Below are positions 35,813 through 43,674 of a stretch of DNA of 64,000 nt, in pieces; the first letter of the stretch is position 1, and each line of letters starts with the position of its first letter. The notes beneath the pieces are model-generated. The model was given only the letters and a program-made list of their open reading frames with translations. It made no database searches and was not told the origin of the DNA. The stretch comes from Phaeobacter sp. CECT 5382. GTDB taxonomy: Bacteria > Pseudomonadota > Alphaproteobacteria > Rhodobacterales > Rhodobacteraceae. The stretch is taken from NCBI RefSeq assembly GCF_001457775.1, contig NZ_CYSG01000008.1:62001-126000 (forward strand). Reading direction: 5' to 3'. The translations under genes were made by a program, and so were the position numbers.

Positions 35813-36403
35813 ATGTGGGCCAAACCCGTAACACTTTCCGGAACTCACGTAAGCCTGGCGCCACTGACGCAGGCACATGCGGGTGACCTGGCTGAGGCCA
35901 GCGCCGATGGCAACCTCTCGGCGCTTTGGTACACCACTATCCCGGCTCCCGCCGACGTGCCTGCAGAGATCGACCGGCGCCTCGCTCTTCAGGAGGCTGG
36001 CAGTATGGTGCCCTTTGCCATTCTAGACACATCCGGTCGCGCGGTCGGCATGACCACCTATATGAACATCGATCACGCCAATCAGCGGCTAGAGATCGGC
36101 TCCACATGGTATCGCAAATCGGTGCAGCGCTCCGGGCTCAACACAGAATGCAAGTTCCTGATGCTGCGCCACGCCTTTGAAGGCCTCGACGCCATTGCGG
36201 TGGAGTTCCGCACCCACGTGATCAACCATCAGAGCCGGCGCGCCATCGAACGGTTGGGGGCTAAGCCTGACGGCATCCTACGCGCCCATATGCGGATGGC
36301 CAATGGCACCATCCGCGATACCGCCGTCTATTCCATCACTGCCTCTGACTGGCCCACCGTACAGGCACATCTCACCTTTCAGATGCAAAAACACCAAGGT
36401 TAG
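35813..36403 (+). CDS. GNAT family N-acetyltransferase (RimJ-like)
   Basis: 196 residues. Acetyl-CoA-dependent N-acyltransferase fold: an N-terminal strand VTLSGTHVSLAPLTQAHAGD, FAILDTSGRAVGMTTYMNID, and the late VINHQSRRAIERLGAKPDGILR, which is the RimJ/RimL-type signature. The pyrophosphate loop (RKSVQRSGLNTECK) is divergent from the usual QxxGxG/A. The substrate is unknown. A good AAAGGAG site precedes the ATG at 35813. It sits between tpa and tauR, but nothing links it to taurine. Confidence 0.85.
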   Translation: MWAKPVTLSGTHVSLAPLTQAHAGDLAEASADGNLSALWYTTIPAPADVPAEIDRRLALQEAGSMVPFAILDTSGRAVGMTTYMNIDHANQRLEIGSTWYRKSVQRSGLNTECKFLMLRHAFEGLDAIAVEFRTHVINHQSRRAIERLGAKPDGILRAHMRMANGTIRDTAVYSITASDWPTVQAHLTFQMQKHQG

Positions 36404-36432
36404 AGCCGTTTTAGGGCCGCTACAAACGCAAC

Positions 36433-36513
36433 GGCGCCGCGCGTCAGCGCGGCGCCCGGCCCAACGGGAGGAGACATTCTTTGAATGTCGCGCGACGGGC
36501 GGGAGCTCCCCCT
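36433..36513 (+). repeat. Dispersed double-hairpin element, copy A
   Basis: Starts with the perfect 10 bp hairpin GGCGCCGCGC-GTCA-GCGCGGCGCC. The conserved GGCCCAACGGGAG follows, then a second small hairpin ACATTC-TTT-GAATGT, and then GACGGGCGGGAG and CCCCC. Copies B (55015) and C (59698, minus strand) share the conserved blocks and the hairpin order. It lies between the convergent GNAT and permease genes and may act as a bidirectional terminator. Confidence 0.75.
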
Positions 36514-36537
36514 GTGGCGACCTGCGGCAACCGGGCT

Positions 36538-37599
36538 TCAGATCAGTTGGAACAGAATGCCCGACACGATCGCGCCACTGACGCCAAGCCCCAGATAGGT
36601 GGCAAAGACCTGCGGCTTCACCAGAGACCAGACCGCCGCCATCGCCGGGATCGAACTCACGGCGCCAGCCACCATGAACGACATTGCAGCACCCGCACTC
36701 ATGCCTTGCTCCATCAGCCCCGCCAGCAGCGGTGGTGCCACATAGGAGTTCAGATAGGCAGGCATGCCAACAAGGGCTGCAATGGCAATGGGCAGGACAC
36801 CTTCGCCGCCAACGGCCTTGGCAATCAGATCTGCAGGCACATAGTTCACCAAAATCGCCTCCAGCACATAGGCCAGCGCCAACCATTTCAGCAGGAACAC
36901 ACCATTGCTGACAAATTCTTCCCGGAACTTCACCCGGCGCGCGGGCTCCTGCCAGAATTTCCAATGTGGCTTGTCGTCCAGTTTCGGTGCACTGCAGCCA
37001 CAGGCAGAACAGCTTTGTGCCTGTTTCAACGGACTGGAAAAAGCGCCGCGCCCCATCAGCGTTTTGACAAAAAAGCCGCCAAACAGACCCAGAGTGACGG
37101 CGATCACTGCCTTTCCGATGGCAAAATTCCAGCCCAGCGCTCCGGCTGTGATCAGCAAGGTCGGCGGATCAATCAACGGTGAGGCGAGCCAAAAAGCCAT
37201 GACAGCAGATAGCGGAGCTCCCAGCGCCAGCAGCCCGGCAATGAATGGGATCACCTCGCAGGAACAAAACGGTGCAAGGCCACCAAAGACTGCGGCCAAA
37301 AATATCATCCGCGTCTCGCGCCCTTCAAAAGCGCGCGCCACCATGACCTCGGCTCCTGTCGCCTTGAGATAGGCCAGCAGCAACACCGCAAAGAGAATAT
37401 ACTGTCCAGTATGTGCCAGCGCCGCACCGGCGAAAGTGATCACTGCCCAGAAATTACCGGGATCCAGCACCGCAACCGCGATCAGAATGGCAACACTCAC
37501 CGTCCAAGGCGTTTTGAGCCACTGCAGTGATGTGCCAGCTGCTTTGGGAACAGGCGTTGGCGAAGCAAGGGATACGTTTTCGGAAAGATCAGCCATCAT
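36538..37599 (-). CDS. Permease of the DUF318/ArsP-like family
   Basis: 353 residues with about eight to ten membrane helices. The signature GGLAPFCSCEVIPFIAGLLA contains the paired cysteines conserved in this permease family, and ASPLIDPPTLLITAG follows. A cytoplasmic loop holds a cysteine cluster, SCSACGCSAPKL. Related ArsP proteins export trivalent organoarsenicals; other members have unknown or redox-linked substrates. The start ATG at 37599 (AAAGG six bases upstream) overlaps the arsR stop by 11 bp, so the two are translationally coupled and share the palindromic operator at 37937. The substrate may be a metalloid or a thiol-reactive compound. Confidence 0.82.
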   Translation of the reverse strand: MMADLSENVSLASPTPVPKAAGTSLQWLKTPWTVSVAILIAVAVLDPGNFWAVITFAGAALAHTGQYILFAVLLLAYLKATGAEVMVARAFEGRETRMIFLAAVFGGLAPFCSCEVIPFIAGLLALGAPLSAVMAFWLASPLIDPPTLLITAGALGWNFAIGKAVIAVTLGLFGGFFVKTLMGRGAFSSPLKQAQSCSACGCSAPKLDDKPHWKFWQEPARRVKFREEFVSNGVFLLKWLALAYVLEAILVNYVPADLIAKAVGGEGVLPIAIAALVGMPAYLNSYVAPPLLAGLMEQGMSAGAAMSFMVAGAVSSIPAMAAVWSLVKPQVFATYLGLGVSGAIVSGILFQLI

Positions 37600-37915
37600 T
37601 TGCCGCCTTTTTGTCTGAAAGGTTTGCGGTCTCATCCGCACAGCATTCGCTGAGAATAAAACCCGCCAGCTGTTCCAGCTGGTCAAAATTTGCGCGATTG
37701 AGAGTACTACGCCCCACCCGCTCCTGTGCCACCACCTCGGCTCCAGTCAGAAACTTCAGATGATGCGCCAGGGTCGATGGCGCGATGCCGGTGCGCTCTT
37801 GAATGTCACTGACCGTCAACCCGTCGGGCCCCGCCCGGACCAGACAACGCAGCACCTGCAGGCGCGCCTCGGATCCCATTGCAGCAAAGCCCTGTGCTGC
37901 TTGTTCCCACTGCAT
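37589..37915 (-). CDS. ArsR family transcriptional regulator
   Basis: 108 residues, a winged-helix dimeric repressor. Core motif: GSEARLQVLRCLVRAG, GLTVSDIQERTGIAPSTLAH, HLKFLTGAEVVAQERVGRS. It has no ELCVCDL arsenic motif in the DNA-recognition region. Instead there is a C91-C92 pair near the C-terminus (SECCADET) plus C24, which may form the effector site for a metal(loid) or a thiol signal. It is the first gene of a two-gene operon with the permease. A perfect 16 bp palindrome lies 21 bp upstream and is the likely autoregulatory operator. Confidence 0.88.
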   Translation of the reverse strand: MQWEQAAQGFAAMGSEARLQVLRCLVRAGPDGLTVSDIQERTGIAPSTLAHHLKFLTGAEVVAQERVGRSTLNRANFDQLEQLAGFILSECCADETANLSDKKAANDG

Positions 37916-37936
37916 GACATCACTCCAATTAATTCG

Positions 37937-37952
37937 ATAAAACTAGTTTTAT
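37937..37952. promoter_or_regulatory. Perfect 16 bp palindrome, likely ArsR operator
   Basis: ATAAAACTAGTTTTAT, fully self-complementary, 21 bp upstream of the arsR start and about 140 bp upstream of the divergent tauR gene. The position fits a repressor site. Confidence 0.7.
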
Positions 37953-38091
37953 GGTTTTTTCGTGTGAGAGGCAAGCCAGATATTTCCACCATACTCAGCC
38001 AGAGAATTCGTCCAGGGTTTTCGGCAGGGTTTCTTCACAAATTCGTAAGTCCAGATTGCACCTGATTTATAGCCACCTTAAGGTGCCCCGC

Positions 38092-39552
38092 ATGGCTATC
38101 TCTGTTGATACATTTTTCCTGAACCCTGACGCCCAGGGCACCCTGCAATCGCAGATCCAAGAGATGATCGCCGAAGGCATCCTGTCGGGACGCTTTCGAA
38201 TCAGTGAGAAGCTTCCCTCGTCGCGCAAACTGGCGCTGCATTTGGGGATCAGCCGGATCACCGTGACCTTGGCCTATACCGAGCTTTTGGCCAATGACTA
38301 CCTCACCTCGCGCGGGCGCTCTGGCTACTATGTGTCGGAAAACGCGCCCGTTCCACCCAGCTACACGCCGCCCGTTCAATCCGCAGATGCGGTGGACTGG
38401 AACCACATGCTGGTGCGCAGCTTTACCGGCGGCGACACCCCGCGCAAGGCGCGGGACTGGCGCAGCTATCGCTATCCCTTCATCTATGGCCAGGCAGACC
38501 CTTCTCTGTTTGACCACGCCAACTGGCGACTATGCGCATTGCGGGCTCTGGGGCAAAAGGATTTTGCCGCCCTCACCGATGACTACTTTGATCAGGATGA
38601 CCCGCTACTGATCGAATATATCGCCCGGCACACGTTGCCGCGGCGCGGTGTGACGGCGCGGCCTGAACAGATCCTCATTACCCTTGGGGCGCAAAATGCC
38701 CTGTGGTTGGTCGGGCAGTTGTTGCTGAACCGGGGCCGCAAGGCCGCCATCGAAGATCCGACCTATTACACCCTTCGGGATCAGCTGCATCACGTGCGCT
38801 GCCCGGTGGACTACATCCCGGTGGACCGTGATGGCTTGCCACCACAGGATATCGCAGAGGACACTGACGTGATTTTCTGCACCCCCAGCCATCAAAGCCC
38901 GACCACCGCTACCATGCCAATGGCCCGCCGCAAGGAGCTCCTACAACGGGCTCGTGATATTGATGCAGTCATCGTCGAAGATGATTACGAGTTTGAGATG
39001 TCCTTTCTTGGAGCCCCCTCGCCTGCGCTGAAGTCACTCGATACTGATGGGCGGGTGGTCTATATTGGCAGTTTCTCCAAATCACTGTTTCCAGGGTTGC
39101 GCCTTGGCTACATCGTCGGCTCTGAAGCCTTTATTCGACAGGCAAGAGCCCTACGCGCCAATGTGCTGCGCCATCCGCCTGGACACATTCAGCGCACAGT
39201 GGCCTATTTCCTGTCGCTTGGACATTACGACGCCCAGATCCGGCGCACCGCCAAGGTGCTGCATGACCGGCGCAGCGTGATCGAGGATGCCGTCAATGAA
39301 CATGGGCTGATGGTCTCAGGTGTTGGGGTCTACGGCGGCTCGTCCCTGTGGATGCGCGCCCCCGAGGGCATCGACATGGCCCAAGTGGCGGAAAACCTGA
39401 AATCCGACAGTGTTATCATCGAGCCCGGCGCACCATTTTTTGCCACTGCCAACCGGCAACACAATACCTACCGCCTCGGCTACTCATCAATCGCAGCAAA
39501 CCGCATTGCCCCTGGGCTGGCCCTGTTAGCCAAAGCGCTCAAGCAGGGCTAA
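38092..39552 (+). CDS. tauR: MocR-type (GntR/aminotransferase) regulator, TauR
   Basis: 486 residues. Residues 15-80 are a GntR winged helix (SGRFRISEKLPSSRKLALHL then GISRITVTLAYTELL). Residues 110-486 are a fold-type I aminotransferase domain with the PLP lysine in VYIGSFSKSLFPGLRLGY. MocR proteins use this domain as a sensor; TauR activates taurine genes in Rhodobacter with taurine and PLP. The neighbours tpa and xsc fit that role. The ATG at 38092 follows TAAGGTG. The frame is open 47 codons upstream, into the arsR promoter, so I reject the longer start. Confidence 0.87.
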   Translation: MAISVDTFFLNPDAQGTLQSQIQEMIAEGILSGRFRISEKLPSSRKLALHLGISRITVTLAYTELLANDYLTSRGRSGYYVSENAPVPPSYTPPVQSADAVDWNHMLVRSFTGGDTPRKARDWRSYRYPFIYGQADPSLFDHANWRLCALRALGQKDFAALTDDYFDQDDPLLIEYIARHTLPRRGVTARPEQILITLGAQNALWLVGQLLLNRGRKAAIEDPTYYTLRDQLHHVRCPVDYIPVDRDGLPPQDIAEDTDVIFCTPSHQSPTTATMPMARRKELLQRARDIDAVIVEDDYEFEMSFLGAPSPALKSLDTDGRVVYIGSFSKSLFPGLRLGYIVGSEAFIRQARALRANVLRHPPGHIQRTVAYFLSLGHYDAQIRRTAKVLHDRRSVIEDAVNEHGLMVSGVGVYGGSSLWMRAPEGIDMAQVAENLKSDSVIIEPGAPFFATANRQHNTYRLGYSSIAANRIAPGLALLAKALKQG

Positions 39553-39593
39553 AATTTGCCCCCCAAAACATCAAACAGGCAAATTTGGGAGAA

Positions 39594-39630
39594 AAATGAG
39601 ATTTTTCATCTCATTTATTGACATATGTCA
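39594..39630 (+). promoter_or_regulatory. Hairpin and 12 bp palindrome between tauR and xsc
   Basis: AAATGAGAT / ATCTCATTT (9 bp arms, loop TTTTC) is followed two bases later by the perfect palindrome TGACATATGTCA. The first may terminate tauR weakly. The second, part of TTGACATATGTCATTGTG, may be a promoter element or operator. Confidence 0.4.
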
Positions 39631-39723
39631 TTGTGTCAAGTGGGACCATGACCCGTTGAAGCTATTGAAAGAATCCAGTTTTCTGTTTCTGCACCCCAAT
39701 TTTGGATCTATCCGCCTCTGAAA

Positions 39724-39756
39724 CTGGCCCTAACTGAGCACGCAATGTCTGCCTAA
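39724..39756 (+). promoter_or_regulatory. Putative TauR direct repeats, xsc promoter
   Basis: CTGGCCCTAA at 39724 matches CTGGACYTAA at 9 of 10 positions. A weaker second box GTCTGCCTAA starts 23 bp later at 39747, the same spacing as in the tpa promoter. It lies 62-94 bp upstream of the xsc ATG. Confidence 0.5.
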
Positions 39757-39817
39757 ACCGGTGTTAATCCCCGACACAAGATCGGGGCTCTATGCGTCTC
39801 ACTTAGGAGCACCCGCC

Positions 39818-41590
39818 ATGAAGATGACCACCGAGGAAGCCTTTGTAAAAACCCTGCAAATGCACGGCATTCAGCATGCATTTGGGATTATCGGGTCGGC
39901 CATGATGCCGATCTCCGACATCTTCCCCAAGGCAGGCATCACCTTCTGGGACTGCGCCCATGAGGGCTCTGGCGGCATGATGGCGGATGGCTACACCCGC
40001 GCTACCGGCAAGATGTCGATGATGATCGCCCAAAACGGCCCCGGCATCACCAATTTTGTGACCGCCGTGAAAACCGCCTATTGGAATCACACACCGCTGC
40101 TGCTGGTCACGCCGCAGGCAGCCAACAAGACCATCGGTCAGGGCGGGTTCCAGGAGATGGAGCAGATGCGCATGTTTGCCGACTGCGTCTGCTACCAGGA
40201 AGAAGTGCGCGATCCCAGCCGCGTCGCCGAGGTCCTCAGCCGGGTGATCATGCAGGCCAAGCGCTGCTCGGCCCCGGCACAGCTGAACATTCCCCGCGAT
40301 ATGTTCACCCAGATCGTCGACATTGAGCTGCCCCAGATCGTTGAATTTGAACGCCCCGGTGGCGGTGAAGCCTCGCTGCAGGAGGCCGCAGATCTGCTGT
40401 CTGGTGCCAAATTCCCGGTCATCCTGAACGGTGCCGGTGTGGTTCTGGCTGGCGGTATTGAGGCCTCCAAAGATCTGGCCGAGCGCCTGAGCGCCCCTGT
40501 CTGTGTTGGCTATCAGCACAACGATGCCTTCCCCGGTTCGCACCCGCTGTTTGCAGGCCCTCTGGGCTATAATGGCTCCAAGGCCGGCATGGAGCTGATC
40601 GCCAAGGCAGATGTTGTGTTGGCCCTGGGCTCGCGCCTGAACCCGTTTTCCACCCTGCCCGGCTATGGCATCGACTATTGGCCCACGGATGCCAAAATCA
40701 TTCAGGTCGACATCAACCCGGACCGCATTGGCCTGACCAAGAAAGTCACCGTTGGCATCGTTGGCGACGCCAAAAAAGTAGCCACCTCGCTGCTGGAAAA
40801 ACTGTCGGCCTCTGCCGGTGACGAAGGCCGCGACGACCGTATGGCGGTGATCTCCACTGCGAAATCTACCTGGGCGCAGCAGCTCTCGTCGATGGACCAC
40901 GAGGACGACGATCCCGGCACCACCTGGAACGAACGCGCTCGTGGCGACAAACCCGACTGGATGAGCCCCCGCATGGCTTGGCGTGCTATTCAGTCCGCAC
41001 TGCCAAAAGACGCCATTATCTCGTCCGACATTGGCAACAACTGCGCCATCGGCAACGCCTATCCGTCATTTGATGAAAGCCGCAAATATCTGGCCCCCGG
41101 TCTGTTCGGCCCCTGTGGCTATGGCTTGCCTGCGGTGGTCGGCGCCAAGATCGGCTGCCCTGATGTTCCGGTTGTTGGCTTCTCCGGCGATGGCGCCTTT
41201 GGCATCGCTGTGACCGAGCTCACTGCAATTGGCCGCGAAGAGTGGCCCGCCGTCACCCAGGTGGTGTTCCGAAACTACCAGTGGGGGGCGGAAAAGCGGA
41301 ACTCGACCCTGTGGTTTGACGACAACTTTGTTGGCACCGAGTTGGACCAGCAGGTCTCTTATGCGGGCATCGCCAATGCCTGTGGCCTGAAAGGCGTCGT
41401 GGCCCGCACCATGGACGAGCTGACCGCTGCGCTGGCCCAATCGGTCGAAGACCAGAAGAACGGCATCACCACCCTGATTGAGGCAATGATCAACCAGGAG
41501 CTGGGCGAACCCTTCCGCCGGGACGCGATGAAGAAGCCGGTTGAAGTGGCCGGAATCGACGCTGCAGATATGCGCGAACAGCAGGTCTGA
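39818..41590 (+). CDS. xsc: Sulfoacetaldehyde acetyltransferase
   Basis: 590 residues, a thiamine diphosphate enzyme. It converts sulfoacetaldehyde + phosphate to acetyl phosphate + sulfite. The N-terminal catalytic glutamate is in DCAHEGSGGMMADGYTRATG. The IAQNGPGITNFVTAVKTAYW region and the Mg/ThDP motif (GFSGDGAFGIAVTELTAI ... FRNYQWGAEKRN) are typical of Xsc. The ATG at 39818 follows TTAGGAGC. The exporter gene tauE starts 5 bp after the stop, then ackA, so this is the head of a sulfite-producing operon. The product of tpa feeds it. Confidence 0.95.
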   Translation: MKMTTEEAFVKTLQMHGIQHAFGIIGSAMMPISDIFPKAGITFWDCAHEGSGGMMADGYTRATGKMSMMIAQNGPGITNFVTAVKTAYWNHTPLLLVTPQAANKTIGQGGFQEMEQMRMFADCVCYQEEVRDPSRVAEVLSRVIMQAKRCSAPAQLNIPRDMFTQIVDIELPQIVEFERPGGGEASLQEAADLLSGAKFPVILNGAGVVLAGGIEASKDLAERLSAPVCVGYQHNDAFPGSHPLFAGPLGYNGSKAGMELIAKADVVLALGSRLNPFSTLPGYGIDYWPTDAKIIQVDINPDRIGLTKKVTVGIVGDAKKVATSLLEKLSASAGDEGRDDRMAVISTAKSTWAQQLSSMDHEDDDPGTTWNERARGDKPDWMSPRMAWRAIQSALPKDAIISSDIGNNCAIGNAYPSFDESRKYLAPGLFGPCGYGLPAVVGAKIGCPDVPVVGFSGDGAFGIAVTELTAIGREEWPAVTQVVFRNYQWGAEKRNSTLWFDDNFVGTELDQQVSYAGIANACGLKGVVARTMDELTAALAQSVEDQKNGITTLIEAMINQELGEPFRRDAMKKPVEVAGIDAADMREQQV

Positions 41591-41595
41591 TCACA

Positions 41596-42342
41596 ATGGA
41601 GCTGCCCTTTGATCTGAGCACAGGCCAAGGGGCATATCTGGCCGCCGCACTATTTGCGGCGGCCTATATTCGTGGATACTCGGGCTTTGGGTTTTCCGCG
41701 ATTTTTATCATTCTGGCCGCACTCACCACCAACCCGCTGCCACTGATCCCGGTGATTTTCTCCTGCGAAATCGCCATGACCCTGTTTCAGGCCCAAGGCA
41801 TCCGTGCGCATGTGGACTGGTCCCGTGTCCGCCCCCTGTTGATCGGCGCGGCCATCGCCACCATTCCATCGGTTACCGTCATGGCCCGGCTCGGAGAGGA
41901 TCAGGCACGTCTGGCCATTTCAGCTGTCATTCTGGTCCTGAGCCTTGTCCTGCTGAGCGGCTGGCAGCTGCGTCGCCCTATTGGCTTTCACGGCAACCTT
42001 TCCGTTGGAGTTCTATCCGGCATGGTCAACAGCGCCGGGGTCGGTGGCTTGCCCACGGCAGCGTTTCTGACAGCACAACCATTGGCGCCAACCGTGTTTC
42101 GGGCCACAATGATCGTGTTTCTCACCGGCATAGATGTGATGGCCCTGCCGGTCATGCATGCCAATGGGCTGACCGGCACCGGCACCCTGACTGGGGTCAT
42201 GCTGGCCTTTCCTATTCTAGGGCTTGGGATCTGGGCCGGAGGTCTGCGATTTTCATCGGCGTCACAGGCACAGTTTCGCCGGATGATCGTCATCCTGCTG
42301 ACGCTGTTTTCCGCTCTCAACATCCTGAAGGTTGCGCTATGA
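41596..42342 (+). CDS. tauE: TauE/SafE family sulfite/anion exporter
   Basis: 248 residues with seven to eight membrane helices, two internally similar halves. The N-terminal YIRGYSGFGFSAIFIILAAL and the mid-protein GMVNSAGVGGLPTAAFLT are the paired motifs of the TauE/SafE (DUF81) family. In taurine degraders such proteins are proposed to export sulfite or sulfoacetate. It lies 5 bp after xsc and overlaps ackA by 4 bp (ATGA). This placement supports sulfite efflux. Confidence 0.87.
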   Translation: MELPFDLSTGQGAYLAAALFAAAYIRGYSGFGFSAIFIILAALTTNPLPLIPVIFSCEIAMTLFQAQGIRAHVDWSRVRPLLIGAAIATIPSVTVMARLGEDQARLAISAVILVLSLVLLSGWQLRRPIGFHGNLSVGVLSGMVNSAGVGGLPTAAFLTAQPLAPTVFRATMIVFLTGIDVMALPVMHANGLTGTGTLTGVMLAFPILGLGIWAGGLRFSSASQAQFRRMIVILLTLFSALNILKVAL

Positions 42343-43493
42343 CCGAATCCGCCGACATCCTTGTGCTGAATACCGGGTCGTCTTCTGTGAAATTCGCAGT
42401 CTTCGACGCTCATCTGCAAGAACGGCTAAGCGGCGTGGCCGAGGGCATTGGCGGCATCGGCCAGCTGTGCATCGGCAAAGAAAGTGAAGCCCTGGAGCTA
42501 CCCGATCACGGCCAAGCCCTGTCTGCGGTACTGAAACGGCTTACCGATGCGGGCTGTGGCCCGGACAACCTGTGCGCGGTGGCGCATCGCGTGGTTCATG
42601 GTGGTATTGAGCTGACAACGCCCACACGCATCACACCCGATGTACGCGCCAAGATCGAAAGCTGCGTGCCGCTGGCCCCACTGCACAACCCGCATGCGCT
42701 TGCGGCCATTGATGCCCTGGACCAGCTTGCGCCGGATCTTGCGCAATACGCCAGTTTCGACACTGCCTTTCACGCGACAGCGCCCGAAGTCGCCAGCCGC
42801 TACGCCCTGCCGCCCGAGGCCGAAGCACTGGGCCTGCGCCGCTACGGCTTTCACGGATTGTCCTACGCCGCATTGTGCCGCCGCCTGCCCGAGATCTCCG
42901 CCCGCGCCTTGCCGCAGCGACTGCTGGCCTTCCACCTCGGCAACGGGGCGTCTATCTGCGCCATCAAGGACGGCCAGTCCGTGGCGACGACCATGGGATA
43001 TTCTCCGCTTGAGGGGCTGACCATGGGCACCCGTGTCGGCACTCTGGACCCCAATGCCACACTCAGGCTGGTAGAAGAGATCGGCCTAGCCGAGACCAAA
43101 ACCCTACTAAACAACCGATCCGGCCTCGCAGGCCTGTCTGGCGGCCTGTCCGACATGCGTGCGCTGGAAGAGGCCGGTACAGCAGCGGCGCAATTTGCTA
43201 TCGACCATTTTTGCTACTGGGCGATCCGCCATGGGCACAGCCTGATCGGCGCCATGGGGGGCTGCAACGCCATCGCCTTTACCGGCGGCATTGGCGAGAA
43301 CGCCCGCAGCATTCGTGCCCGCATCCTTGATGGCTTTGCCTGGCTCGGCTGCACTATCGACGCGGATCTAAACGCCGAAAATACCGCCTGCCTGACCCGC
43401 CCGCAAAGCACCCCGATGGCGTGGATCGTTCCGGCAGAAGAGGAACGCCAGATCGCCATGGATGCCCGCGCCCTGATTGAGGCCTGCCCATGA
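42339..43493 (+). CDS. ackA: Acetate kinase
   Basis: 384 residues, ASKHA fold. It interconverts acetyl phosphate + ADP with acetate + ATP. Motifs are ILVLNTGSSSVKFAVF, AHRVVHGG with the substrate arginine, AFHLGNGASICAIKDG, TMGTRVGTLDPN and IAFTGGIGENARSIRAR. Gene order xsc-tauE-ackA suggests that acetyl phosphate from Xsc is used for substrate-level ATP formation. Many taurine clusters instead carry pta; none is in this window. The ATG overlaps the tauE stop by 4 bp. Confidence 0.95.
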   Translation: MTESADILVLNTGSSSVKFAVFDAHLQERLSGVAEGIGGIGQLCIGKESEALELPDHGQALSAVLKRLTDAGCGPDNLCAVAHRVVHGGIELTTPTRITPDVRAKIESCVPLAPLHNPHALAAIDALDQLAPDLAQYASFDTAFHATAPEVASRYALPPEAEALGLRRYGFHGLSYAALCRRLPEISARALPQRLLAFHLGNGASICAIKDGQSVATTMGYSPLEGLTMGTRVGTLDPNATLRLVEEIGLAETKTLLNNRSGLAGLSGGLSDMRALEEAGTAAAQFAIDHFCYWAIRHGHSLIGAMGGCNAIAFTGGIGENARSIRARILDGFAWLGCTIDADLNAENTACLTRPQSTPMAWIVPAEEERQIAMDARALIEACP

Positions 43494-43674
43494 TCTGGTC
43501 CATGAATTACCCCATGAGAGACAAAACATATTATCTGCCTTTCTTGAAAAACCGGAACAGGCCTACGGCTTTTGGCAGGCAGAACAGAAAATTGCTTCCC
43601 TTTTGGGCGCTCGTACAAATTAATAGACAAATTCCACACCTGCGCCTGTGCAGGTCCTTGCTGAAAGCCCTGCC

